A stretch of DNA of 64,000 bases, taken from assembly GCF_040675875.1 (NCBI RefSeq), contig NZ_JBEGII010000001.1:2976001-3040000 (forward strand), in the 5' to 3' direction. Of the stretch, positions 57,104-64,000 are shown piece after piece. Source of the DNA: Microbacterium sp. LWO12-1.2. GTDB taxonomy: Bacteria > Actinomycetota > Actinomycetes > Actinomycetales > Microbacteriaceae. The notes beneath the pieces were generated by a model. The model had not been told where the DNA came from. It ran no database searches and was given only the letters and a program-made list of their open reading frames with translations. The position numbers and the translations under genes were made by a program. Within the stretch, counting starts at the first letter, position 1. Each line of letters starts with the position of its first letter.

Positions 57104-59107
57104 TCAGCGGGCGCGCTCCGCCTGACGGCGATCACGCTCGGCGAGCGCCGCGAGCTTCGCGTTGTACTCCTCGAGCTCGGCATCGCCCGTGCGGTCCGCG
57201 TGCCGATCTCCGCGGCGCTGCACCTTCGTGTCGTCGCGGCTCCACTGGATCGCGACCGTGATCGCGAGGATCAGCGTGGGGATCTCGCCGATCGACCAGG
57301 CGATGCCGCCGCCGATGTACTGGTCTTCCATCGGCGAGGGTCCCCAGGTGCGCCCCATCGACCCGAACCAGTCGGCGACCATCAGCCCCTCCTGCATCAT
57401 GATCGCCATGCCGAAGAAGGCGTGCATGGCCATGACGGCGATGAGGGTGATCAAGCGGCCGGGGTATGGCAGACGATACGGCACCGGGTCGGCGCCGATC
57501 AGGCTCATGACGAACAGGTAGCCGGAGATCAGGAAGTGCGCGACCATCCACTCGTGGCCGAGGTGCTCGTACATCGACCAGCGCACGAGGTCGGTGAAGT
57601 AGAACGCCCACAGCGACAGGATGAAGATCGCCGCCGCGACGAACGGATGCGTGACCACCCGGGAGAACGGCGAGTGCACGGCCCACATGATCCACTCGCG
57701 GCCGCCACGGGTGCCATCGTTCCGCTTGTTGATCGCGCGCAGGGCGAGCGTGATCGGCGCTCCGCTGACGAGCAGCAGCGGGATCGCCATCGACAGCATC
57801 ATGTGCCCGAGCATGTGCACGCTGAAGAGGTACTCCTGGTACGCGTTGATCGGACCTCCGGTGACCCAGACCAGCATCAGCATGCCCAGCACCCAGAAGA
57901 TGGTGCGGTAGATCGGCCAGCGGTCGCCACGGCCGTGCAGGCGGATGACGCCGGCGAGGTAGAAGAACAGCCCGAATCCGGCGGCGACCAGCCACAGGAT
58001 GTCGATGTCCCACGACGTGAACCAGCGGTCGATCGTGAACTCCGGCGGCAGAGCGGTGCGCGTCAGCACTTCGGCGGGGGTCTGCGCGAACGCCACCTCG
58101 CCGGTCGGCGGAGGGGTGCGCGCCAGCGCGGCCGCGGCGCCGGACGCCAGGCCCATGAGTGCGACCTCGCACAGGACCAGCATCCAGAACCAGCGGGAGG
58201 CGCGCTCACCCGAGAGCTTCGGGATCAGCCGCGCGCGGTACCAGGCACCGAGCAGTCCCATGCCTCCCAGCAGCACGACCTTGGCGATCAGGATGACGCC
58301 GTAGGGCGTCCACAGCGCGCTCCAGTCGCCGAGCGCGACGACCGAGCGTGCGACACCCGACACCGCGACGACCACGAACGCCGCGATCGCGAGGGTCGAA
58401 TAGCGGGCCACGACGCGGGGGGTGTCGACGTCGGGTCGACCGCGGAGTACCACCAGCAGCAGCAGTCCGCCGAGCCAGACCGCGGCGCCGATCGTGTGGA
58501 GGAGGATCGAGTTGACCGCGACGTTGTGGCCGGCGAGGTCGCCCGCGTGCCCCTGAGTGGCCAGCGGTAGGAAGGAGGCGGCCGCCAGGATCGCGGTGAG
58601 CAGGGTCGTGGTCCAGCTGCGCCATGCGAAGGCGAGAACCGTGATCACCGCGCCGAACACGGTCGTGATGAGCCACGACTGGCCGAGCGGCAGCGTCAGC
58701 AGGAAGCGGCCGAGCTGCGCCCCGAACTCCCGCTCGAGACTGAGCTGCGGGTTGAACGCCGACATGAACGCGAGGAACCCGGCCAGCCCTGCGGCGACCG
58801 TGAAGACCGCGGCACCGATCGAGGCGACGTTGAGAGCGGTGTCGAAGGACTTGTCGCCGCTGCGCAGTGCGAACAGCGCGAGCACGAGGGAGCCGAGCAT
58901 CGCGGCGCCCGCCATGTTCATGAGCAGCTTCGCGATCGGCGTGCCCCAGAGCACGAACGCGCCCGGATCCTGCAGGAGCGGCGTCTTAGCGCCACCTCCG
59001 ACGACGAGGGCGATGACGACGGCCACGAGCGCGGCGATGATCAGGATTGCCACGCCGGCGAGACGATACGCCGAACTCCGGCTGGTCGTATCGGCGCGGG
59101 AACTCAC
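57104..59107 (-). CDS. Fused CopD copper-resistance domain and CtaG-type cytochrome c oxidase assembly protein
   Basis: 667-aa polytopic membrane protein. The N-terminal half resembles CopD (GHNVAVNSILLHTIGAAVWLG), the C-terminal half caa3_CtaG (WVTGGPINAYQEYLFSVHML, HFLISGYLFVMSLIGADP). His/Met-rich loops such as HMLGHMML suit copper handling for oxidase assembly. GTG start with TAGGCT 6 nt upstream, leaderless. Such fusions are common in actinobacteria. Confidence 0.9.
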   Translation of the reverse strand: MSSRADTTSRSSAYRLAGVAILIIAALVAVVIALVVGGGAKTPLLQDPGAFVLWGTPIAKLLMNMAGAAMLGSLVLALFALRSGDKSFDTALNVASIGAAVFTVAAGLAGFLAFMSAFNPQLSLEREFGAQLGRFLLTLPLGQSWLITTVFGAVITVLAFAWRSWTTTLLTAILAAASFLPLATQGHAGDLAGHNVAVNSILLHTIGAAVWLGGLLLLVVLRGRPDVDTPRVVARYSTLAIAAFVVVAVSGVARSVVALGDWSALWTPYGVILIAKVVLLGGMGLLGAWYRARLIPKLSGERASRWFWMLVLCEVALMGLASGAAAALARTPPPTGEVAFAQTPAEVLTRTALPPEFTIDRWFTSWDIDILWLVAAGFGLFFYLAGVIRLHGRGDRWPIYRTIFWVLGMLMLVWVTGGPINAYQEYLFSVHMLGHMMLSMAIPLLLVSGAPITLALRAINKRNDGTRGGREWIMWAVHSPFSRVVTHPFVAAAIFILSLWAFYFTDLVRWSMYEHLGHEWMVAHFLISGYLFVMSLIGADPVPYRLPYPGRLITLIAVMAMHAFFGMAIMMQEGLMVADWFGSMGRTWGPSPMEDQYIGGGIAWSIGEIPTLILAITVAIQWSRDDTKVQRRGDRHADRTGDAELEEYNAKLAALAERDRRQAERAR

Positions 59108-59113
59108 CCCTCC

Positions 59114-59119
59114 AGCCTA
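59114..59119 (-). promoter_or_regulatory. -10 box of a leaderless promoter (CopD-CtaG gene)
   Basis: TAGGCT lies 6 nt before the GTG at 59107; the GGAGGG between them is too close to act as an RBS. Confidence 0.6.
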
Positions 59120-59173
59120 GGCCGCGGATCCGGGGTGTCCGACCTGTCGCGGGGCATCCTTCCCGGGGATGCA

Positions 59174-59207
59174 CGAAGGCCGCCGCCCACAGGGGCGACG
59201 GCCTTCG
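59174..59207 (-). terminator. Hairpin terminator after the HU gene
   Basis: CGAAGGCCG and CGGCCTTCG outer arms plus CGCCC/GGGCG inner pairs, 17 bp past the HU stop. Confidence 0.78.
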
Positions 59208-59224
59208 AAGAGGTGCGGTCAGAA

Positions 59225-59512
59225 TTACTTGACGGCAGCCTTCAGCTTGGAGCCAGCGGTGACCTTGACGCGCTTGCCGGCCGGGATCTTGATCTCGGCG
59301 CCGGTCTGCGGGTTGCGGCCCGTGCGGGCAGCGGTGTCGACCTGCTCGAACGAGATCCAGCCCGGGATCGAGACCTTGCTGCCCTTGGCAACAGCGTCGG
59401 AGACCGTGGCGAACAGCGAGTCGAGGACACCGGAGACGGTGGCCTGGCTCTGGCCGGTGGCGCTTGCGATGCTCGCGACGAGCTCGGTCTTGGTGATGGA
59501 CTTGTCAGCCAT
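59225..59512 (-). CDS. hup: HU-family nucleoid DNA-binding protein
   Basis: 95 aa. ITKTELVASIASATGQSQATVSG helix pair and the DNA-binding arm GRNPQTGAEIKIPAGKRVK are standard HU. Unlike mycobacterial HupB it has no Lys-rich tail. RBS GGAGG. Single gene with its own terminator. Confidence 0.95.
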   Translation of the reverse strand: MADKSITKTELVASIASATGQSQATVSGVLDSLFATVSDAVAKGSKVSIPGWISFEQVDTAARTGRNPQTGAEIKIPAGKRVKVTAGSKLKAAVK

Positions 59513-59693
59513 GTCATCCTCCAGCGACGAGATCCCGTCGCATCGTTGTAGGTGTCGGAGCGGATGCTCCTGGTCGAGTGACCGCCTTGAATGTATCAAC
59601 CGCCACTGACATTTCCGCGTCATTTCGCGGGTTTTGGCGATATCCAGGGCGTGTCGCACCACTTTTGTCACTCTGTTAACAGGTTTGAGGCCT

Positions 59694-60278
59694 TCAGCGC
59701 GGCCGATACGCGTCGATGACGGCGCGCGCCGTGCGCTCGAAAGCAGGGGCCACACGCTCCTCACCGTCGAGGTATCCGCCCACGAGAGCGGCGTCGCGCA
59801 GCAGCACGAGGGATGCCGCGACCTCCGGCGGATGCGGCAGTCCCGCCGTCTCGGCCACGCTCTGCAGCGTGCTCCGGAACCACTCCCGGTGCTCGTCGAT
59901 GAGTCGGCGCACCGCGCCTTCGGCATCCGGGTACTCCGCCGCCGCGTTGATGAACGGGCATCCACGGGTGTGCCGCAGACGGATGTCGGCCGCGATGCCG
60001 TCGACCACGGCGTCGAGGAGTCCCTCCGGATCGGCGACGGATGCTCCGGCCTCGGCGAACATCGCGCGAAGGTTCTCATCCTCGTTGCGCAGATAGGCGA
60101 GGACGAGGTTCTCCTTGCCGCCGAACTGCTTGTACAGGGTGGCCCTGGTGACCTCGGCTTCGGCGATGACGCGGTCGACGCCGACGGAGTGGATGCCTTC
60201 GGCGTAGAAGAGACGGGTGGCGGTGTCGATCAGTCGCGCGCGAGCCGGACTCGGACGCTTCGACGTGGTGGTGCTCAT
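59694..60278 (-). CDS. TetR-family transcriptional repressor
   Basis: 194 aa. HTH: ATRLFYAEGIHSVGVDRVIAEAEVTRATLYKQFGGKENL split across residues 20-58. Start MSTTTSK has RBS AAGGA with good spacing; an upstream ATG is rejected. Divergent from an alpha/beta hydrolase; two near-identical inverted repeats between them are its probable operators. Confidence 0.9.
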   Translation of the reverse strand: MSTTTSKRPSPARARLIDTATRLFYAEGIHSVGVDRVIAEAEVTRATLYKQFGGKENLVLAYLRNEDENLRAMFAEAGASVADPEGLLDAVVDGIAADIRLRHTRGCPFINAAAEYPDAEGAVRRLIDEHREWFRSTLQSVAETAGLPHPPEVAASLVLLRDAALVGGYLDGEERVAPAFERTARAVIDAYRPR

Positions 60279-60296
60279 GAGGTTCCTTCGCACGGA

Positions 60297-60316
60297 TAGA
60301 CAGAACGATTGGTCTA
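60297..60316. promoter_or_regulatory. TetR operator copy 1
   Basis: TAGACAGAACGATTGGTCTA, an imperfect palindrome, next to the TetR start. Confidence 0.78.
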
Positions 60317-60372
60317 CTTCGATGGTATCCCCCTTTCCCGTGTCGGATCCGATCTTCAGGAATAAGTTGTGG

Positions 60373-60392
60373 TAGATAGAACGTTCGGTCTA
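60373..60392. promoter_or_regulatory. TetR operator copy 2
   Basis: TAGATAGAACGTTCGGTCTA, matching copy 1 at 16 of 20 positions, next to the hydrolase promoter region. The copies are spaced 76 bp start to start. Confidence 0.78.
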
Positions 60393-60449
60393 CTATCAGT
60401 GCAACGCACTCCGGGCAGATCGCCCGGGCCGAACAGAGAGAAGAAGATC

Positions 60450-61283
60450 ATGAGCACTTCCGCCAAGACCCCCATCGTCCTCATCCACGGACTCTGGATG
60501 ACCCCCACCAGCTGGGACACCTGGGCCGAGCGCTTCCGCGCACAGGGCCACGAGGTCATCGTCCCCGGCTGGCCCGGCATCGACGACCGCACCGTCGCCG
60601 ACATCCGCCGTGATCCGTCCGCTCTCAAGGGGATCGGGCTGAAGCAGATCACCGATCACTACGAGCGCATCATCCGCGCCCTGCCCGTGAAGCCGATCAT
60701 CATGGGCCACTCCTTCGGCGGTGTCATCACGCAGATGCTCGCCGACCGCGGCCTCGGCGTCGCCTACGTGGGCGTCGCTCCCGGACAGACCGCCGGCGTC
60801 ACCGCACTCCCCCTGTCGACGCTCTGGACCGGCACCCCGATCCTGTCGAACCCGTTCGGCCGCAACGGCGCGAAGCCGCTGTCGAAGCGCCACTTCCACT
60901 TCACCTTCGGCAACGACCTGCCCCGCGCGGCGTCCGACGCCCTGTGGGAGGAGTACGCGGTCAACTCGTACAACCGGGTCTTCTTCGAGGGGGTCACCTC
61001 CGTACTGAACGAGAAGCGCGGCGTGACGCACGTCGACTACGCCCGCACGGACCGCGCCCCGCTGCTGCTGATCGCGGGAGAGATCGACCACGTCGTGCCG
61101 CCGGCCATCGTCCGCGCGATCGAGAAGAAGTACCGCTCGTCCGGCAGCCCCGCCGTCGTCGAGCGCAAGGAGTACGCCGGCCGCACCCACCGCCTCGTCA
61201 GCCAGGACGGCTGGGAGCAGATCGCCGACGACGCCCTCGCCTGGGCCGTGGCACACGCCACATCCGCCACCGCCGCGGCCTGA
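60450..61283 (+). CDS. Alpha/beta hydrolase
   Basis: 277 aa. Opening PIVLIHGLWMTPTSWDTWAE (oxyanion HG), nucleophile elbow GHSFGG, acid in GEIDHVVPP and His in GRTHRLVS. An esterase, lipase or lactonase cannot be distinguished. RBS GAGAGAAGAAG precedes ATG. Probably repressed by the divergent TetR regulator. Confidence 0.9.
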   Translation: MSTSAKTPIVLIHGLWMTPTSWDTWAERFRAQGHEVIVPGWPGIDDRTVADIRRDPSALKGIGLKQITDHYERIIRALPVKPIIMGHSFGGVITQMLADRGLGVAYVGVAPGQTAGVTALPLSTLWTGTPILSNPFGRNGAKPLSKRHFHFTFGNDLPRAASDALWEEYAVNSYNRVFFEGVTSVLNEKRGVTHVDYARTDRAPLLLIAGEIDHVVPPAIVRAIEKKYRSSGSPAVVERKEYAGRTHRLVSQDGWEQIADDALAWAVAHATSATAAA

Positions 61284-61326
61284 TGCGCGGTGGCAGGCCC
61301 GCGGGCCGGGGCCGGCCTCGATCAAC

Positions 61327-61397
61327 ATGACGGAGATCTCACGATATGCAGGAGCGGATGCCGTGATCGCTCCTGCATCTTGTGAGATCTCCGTCAT
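61327..61397. repeat. Long hairpin repeat, copy A, flanking the DUF559-type gene
   Basis: Left arm ATGACGGAGATCTCAC (61327-61342) pairs perfectly with 61382-61397, then 3-nt internal loop, then ATGCAGGAGCG (61346-61356) with 61368-61378, and an 11-nt loop. It shares sequence with copy B at 62359. Confidence 0.88.
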
Positions 61398-61416
61398 TGC
61401 GCGCGAGGGCACCTGG

Positions 61417-62241
61417 TCACGCGAGATGCTTGCCCTGGGCGACCGCCTCCATGATCACGGCCTGCACTTCATGCCAGCGCTCCATGACCTGCTCGTAGCT
61501 GAAGCGCAGGGGAAAGTAGCCGTGAAGCACCAGCTGCGCATCGTGGGCGATGTCGCGAGTGCGTTGCGCACCGGTATGTGTCGCCCCATCTATCTGGACG
61601 ACCAGCCGCTCACCGATCAGCAGATCGACCCGCCGGTCGAGGATCCACGCCTGCGGCAGCATCCGCAGTCCCATCCATCGCAGGCGGTAGACGAAGATCG
61701 ACTCCAACCCGGAGTCGGCGAACGGCCGCGCCTTCGCCAGGAGTTCGCGAGCCGAAGCCGGCAGATCGAAGCCGCGGAGCCGCGCCGCATCCACGAGACC
61801 TCTGTTCATCGCCGACTCCCAGATGACCAGCGCCGACTCGAACGGCTGGCATTGCGCGATCAAGGCGAGCGCATTCACCAGCTCGTCGACCGTCGCATCC
61901 GGCGGACGCGGCATGATCGGCTTGGCCCAATGGACGACGACCTGCGATGGCACCGTGATTCTGGTGGCTTTCGGCGAGGCGGCGACATGCAGGGGCAACT
62001 CCTCCGGCACCCACAGGCCATGCCTCTTCGCCGCTGTGACGCAACTGAGGATGACGCCGCGCGCCACCGCTCCGACGACCTGCGGGTCGGCATCGGGCAG
62101 CGCCACCCACCCCTGGCGCACTGTCCGGATCGCGCCCCGCTCCTTCGCCCGTCGGAGTGAATACGCGCTCACTCCGGCCTCCCGAAGTGCGCTCAGACGC
62201 GCGACTCCCCCACGACGACGCAGTTCTCCGACGGGATCCAT
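61417..62241 (-). CDS. AbiEi-antitoxin-like N-terminus with DUF559/Vsr-like endonuclease-like C-terminus
   Basis: 274 aa. N-terminal VARLSALREAGVSAYSLRRAKERGAIRTVRQG split across residues 13-45 is a winged helix as in AbiEi-type antitoxins. The C-terminus LESIFVYRLRWMGLRM, WILDRRVDLLIGERLVVQIDG and HGYFPLRFSYEQV is a DUF559-type PD-(D/E)xK endonuclease-like domain. This fusion is frequent in actinobacteria and its role is unresolved. CATCAT lies 6 nt upstream of the ATG. It sits between two related hairpin repeats. Confidence 0.8.
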   Translation of the reverse strand: MDPVGELRRRGGVARLSALREAGVSAYSLRRAKERGAIRTVRQGWVALPDADPQVVGAVARGVILSCVTAAKRHGLWVPEELPLHVAASPKATRITVPSQVVVHWAKPIMPRPPDATVDELVNALALIAQCQPFESALVIWESAMNRGLVDAARLRGFDLPASARELLAKARPFADSGLESIFVYRLRWMGLRMLPQAWILDRRVDLLIGERLVVQIDGATHTGAQRTRDIAHDAQLVLHGYFPLRFSYEQVMERWHEVQAVIMEAVAQGKHLA

Positions 62242-62358
62242 CGAACGATGATGGCGCGGCGACGAGGGGTGACCGATCCTCGACGCGGTGAGTGTGCAGA
62301 AGTGCTCCCAGCACTCTGAGGTGCAGGCGAACTGGCATCCGTGATTCCCTCGCACGAC

Positions 62359-62429
62359 ATGACGGAGAACGCTCGAGATGAAGGAGCGATTTCGGCAATG
62401 TGCCCTTCATCCGCAGAGATCTCCGTCGT
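62359..62429. repeat. Hairpin repeat, copy B, flanking the DUF559-type gene
   Basis: Left arm starts ATGACGGAGA (62359) and ends GATGAAGGAGCG (to 62388); right arm 62403-62429 mirrors it with internal mismatches. Outer 10 bp and inner GGAGCG match copy A. Confidence 0.8.
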
Positions 62430-62469
62430 ACCGCGAGCCGCACGCCGCGGCGCCGCACCCCCGGGTACG

Positions 62470-62507
62470 CGAAAGGGGCGAGGATCCGAAGATCCTCGCC
62501 CCTTTCG
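62470..62507 (-). terminator. Terminator after rpsN
   Basis: Perfect 17-bp stem (62470-62486 with 62491-62507) and CGAA tetraloop, 15 bp beyond the rpsN stop; ends in TTTCG. Confidence 0.9.
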
Positions 62508-62522
62508 ACTGTCTGCTGAGAC

Positions 62523-62828
62523 TTACCAGCTGGACTTGGTCACGCCGGGCAGCTCGCCACGGTGTGCCATGTCACGGAAGCGGACACGCGAGATGCCGAA
62601 CTTCGTGAGGACACCGCGGGGGCGGCCGTCGATGACGTCGCGCGAACGCACGCGAGCCGGCGACGCGTTGCGCGGCAGCTTCTGCAGGCCGACGCGTGCG
62701 GCCTCGCGGGCCTCGTCGGTGGCGTTCGGGTCGACCAGGGTCTTCTTCAGCTCTGCGCGACGCTCTGCGTAACGCTCGACGATGACCTTGCGCTGCTCGT
62801 TGCGAGCGATCTTGCTCTTCTTAGCCAT
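62523..62828 (-). CDS. rpsN: 30S ribosomal protein S14, zinc-independent form
   Basis: 101 aa. Long S14 form [20 protein letters not shown] to [32 protein letters not shown] split over the chain; no CxxC pairs, so it does not need zinc. RBS GGAG lies 9 nt upstream. Last of rpmB-rpmG-rpsN. Confidence 0.96.
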   Translation of the reverse strand: MAKKSKIARNEQRKVIVERYAERRAELKKTLVDPNATDEAREAARVGLQKLPRNASPARVRSRDVIDGRPRGVLTKFGISRVRFRDMAHRGELPGVTKSSW

Positions 62829-62831
62829 TGA

Positions 62832-63002
62832 TCAACGCTCCTCTCGGAATTCGACGTGCTGACGGATGACCGGGTCGTACTTCTTGAGCACGAGGCGGTC
62901 GGGGGTGTTGCGGCGGTTCTTCTTGGTCACGTACGTGTATCCCGTACCTGCCGTCGAACGCAGCTTGATGATCGGACGTACGTCCTGAGCCTTCTTCGCC
63001 AT
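62832..63002 (-). CDS. rpmG: 50S ribosomal protein L33, zinc-independent form
   Basis: 56 aa: [49 protein letters not shown]. No cysteines, so zinc-free form. Its ATG overlaps the L28 stop (TAATG), and its stop is 3 bp from the rpsN start. Confidence 0.96.
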   Translation of the reverse strand: MAKKAQDVRPIIKLRSTAGTGYTYVTKKNRRNTPDRLVLKKYDPVIRQHVEFREER

Positions 63003-63238
63003 TAGAGCTTCACACCCTTCGCGAGGAGGTCCTTGACCACGTTCTCGATGCCGCGGACGTCGATCGTCTTGATGCCCTTGGCGGACACGTTGATCGTGAT
63101 CTTACGACCGAGCGACGGCACGAAATAGGTCTTCTTCTGCACGTTCGGGTCGAAGCGACGCTTCGTCCGGCGGTGCGAGTGCGAGACGTTGTGACCGAAA
63201 CCGGGAACAGCTCCGGTCACCTGGCACACTGCTGCCAT
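63002..63238 (-). CDS. rpmB: 50S ribosomal protein L28, form lacking zinc-ribbon cysteines
   Basis: 78 aa: [47 protein letters not shown]. Only Cys5 is left from the usual zinc ribbon (CxxC), so zinc binding is unlikely. RBS AAGGAG. First gene of the trio. Confidence 0.95.
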   Translation of the reverse strand: MAAVCQVTGAVPGFGHNVSHSHRRTKRRFDPNVQKKTYFVPSLGRKITINVSAKGIKTIDVRGIENVVKDLLAKGVKL

Positions 63239-63259
63239 GATGGTGACTCCTTCTATACC

Positions 63260-63371
63260 GTGAGGCCGGACGGCCTCACCCAAGATCCCTTGTCTGCGTG
63301 CCACAGCCCCCTCGACAAGCGCGGGGACCCGACAGCACACGAACTGCGCACAGGAGTGTGCGCAGACAAGG
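63260..63371 (-). promoter_or_regulatory. Structured leader upstream of rpmB
   Basis: GTGAGGCCG-GA-CGGCCTCAC (63260-63279) is a perfect hairpin 22 nt before the rpmB ATG. Further upstream, CCTTGTCTGCG (63288-63298) pairs with CGCAGACAAGG (63361-63371), and the latter overlaps a shorter hairpin TGCGCAC/GTGCGCA (63345-63364), so the two structures are exclusive. TAAACT at 63376-63381 is a possible -10. Confidence 0.6.
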
Positions 63372-63373
63372 AG

Positions 63374-64000
63374 TCAGTTTAGCACGGCCGCCGCACCGGG
63401 CGTGTCGCGTGCCGGAAGCGCCGCCACGGCGTCTGCCGCACCCCGCCCCCACCGGAACGGCGAGACCGTGCGGTCGCCGGGTATCCAGAAGCGCCACGGG
63501 AAGGCGTCCGTTCCGGCGATGCCCGCGACGCCGACCCGAGGTCCTGACGAGAACTCCGCCACGGGGTCGCCCAGCCACAGCTCGGCGCGCGCGCCGAGAA
63601 GCTCCTCCCCCGTGACGGCATCGATGCCGTCGTGGGTCGGATACCGCAGACCCACCGCCTGCCCCAGCCGACCGGGTCCGCGGGCGAGGTCGCGACGCGC
63701 CGTCACCCCGAGGGGCGGCACGGCTCCACGGCGCTGCGCGGCAGCATCCTCGCCGAACACCACCTCGCCCGCCCGCAGCAGCACGCCGTCACCCTGACCC
63801 TCCGGCCCGCACACCACGTTGACGCAGGAGTGGATGCCGTGGCTGAGGTACACGTACAGATGCCCCGGCTCCCCCCACATCGTCGCGTTGCGGTTCGTGC
63901 GCCCCATGCGCGCATGCGAACCGGGGTCGGCGAGCTCGCCCGTTCCCTGCCCGTGGTACGCCTCGACCTCGGTGATCCGCAGCCGCACCTCGACCGGCGC
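63374..64000 (-). CDS. DNA-3-methyladenine glycosylase (Mpg/AAG type), N-terminus beyond window
   Basis: About 208 residues visible; the start is beyond the right edge (the frame continues as APVEVRLRITEVEAY). AAG motifs: ITEVEAYHG (catalytic Glu), MGRTNRNATMWGEPGHLYVY, SHGIHSCVNVVCGPEG, and the DLARGPGRLGQAVGL block. It excises alkylated purines. Its 3' end overlaps the promoter region of rpmB. Confidence 0.92.
   Translation of the reverse strand, partial: APVEVRLRITEVEAYHGQGTGELADPGSHARMGRTNRNATMWGEPGHLYVYLSHGIHSCVNVVCGPEGQGDGVLLRAGEVVFGEDAAAQRRGAVPPLGVTARRDLARGPGRLGQAVGLRYPTHDGIDAVTGEELLGARAELWLGDPVAEFSSGPRVGVAGIAGTDAFPWRFWIPGDRTVSPFRWGRGAADAVAALPARDTPGAAAVLN

Noticed and set aside
63239..63371. 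Zur operator upstream of rpmB
   Set aside because: No AT-rich TGAAAATGATTTTCA-like palindrome; the palindromes found are GC-rich and better read as RNA hairpins.

Overview
The window is GC-rich, densely packed DNA from a high-GC Gram-positive bacterium. Gene content and protein style (class C sortase pilus cluster, DUF559-type gene, DtxR-like iron box, L28/L33/S14 trio without zinc-binding cysteines, many genes with a TANNNT box 6 nt before the start codon) point to an actinobacterium, most likely family Microbacteriaceae and probably Microbacterium or a close relative. That assignment is inference from sequence style; no rRNA marker is present.

Layout. 1-2862: end of a SorC-type sugar regulator, a 2-hydroxyacid dehydrogenase and an FGGY sugar kinase with a strong operator. 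2932-13710 (minus strand): surface-structure island with a sortase-assembled pilus (major pilin, class C sortase, large tip/adhesin protein), an ECF sigma factor fused to an anti-sigma zinc finger, membrane segment and extracellular domain, and a second surface protein with DUF11 repeats and an LAATG anchor. 13711-14175 is non-coding and holds four 19-bp tandem repeats. 14176-16250: AlkC-like DNA repair protein, MarR regulator, BLUF photoreceptor and a small unknown protein. 16352-21454: SDR and epimerase genes, a TetR-controlled alcohol dehydrogenase, and a molybdopterin oxidoreductase/ferredoxin reductase/DUF6510 operon.

21554-46574 is a large catabolic and regulatory region. It contains an enolase-superfamily dehydratase, five SDR dehydrogenases (one in the 3-hydroxyacyl-CoA operon), L-rhamnose mutarotase, RidA, a sugar ABC transporter lacking its ATPase, creatininase-type and amidohydrolase-2 enzymes, an XRE-cupin regulator, a TPP-dependent E1 alpha/beta pair, an M20 amidohydrolase, a TIM-barrel isomerase, a fumarylacetoacetase-type hydrolase, a 3-hydroxyacyl-CoA dehydrogenase, an MlrC-type M81 protein, an RraA-like aldolase and an IclR regulator. 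Mutarotase, amidohydrolase-2 lactonase candidate, dehydratase, SDRs and FAH-type hydrolase together fit a non-phosphorylating route for a deoxy-hexose or uronate-type sugar. Two paralogues of an unfamiliar nucleotide-cyclase-like family lie here: one has a C-terminal winged helix and one lacks it, and the latter is translationally linked to the E1/M20 operon.

46676-64000 is mainly core-like: quinone oxidoreductase, GPP34 protein, aquaporin, APC permease, CorA, a degenerate serine-hydrolase lipoprotein, DUF2470 protein plus heme oxygenase under an apparent DtxR box, a PIF1/RecD-like helicase, a CopD-CtaG fusion, HU, a TetR/hydrolase divergent pair with twin operators, a DUF559-type gene flanked by related hairpins, rpsN-rpmG-rpmB, and a 3-methyladenine glycosylase cut by the window edge. 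No tRNA, rRNA, CRISPR array or transposase was recognised. All assignments are from reading the translated sequence; no database search was run.
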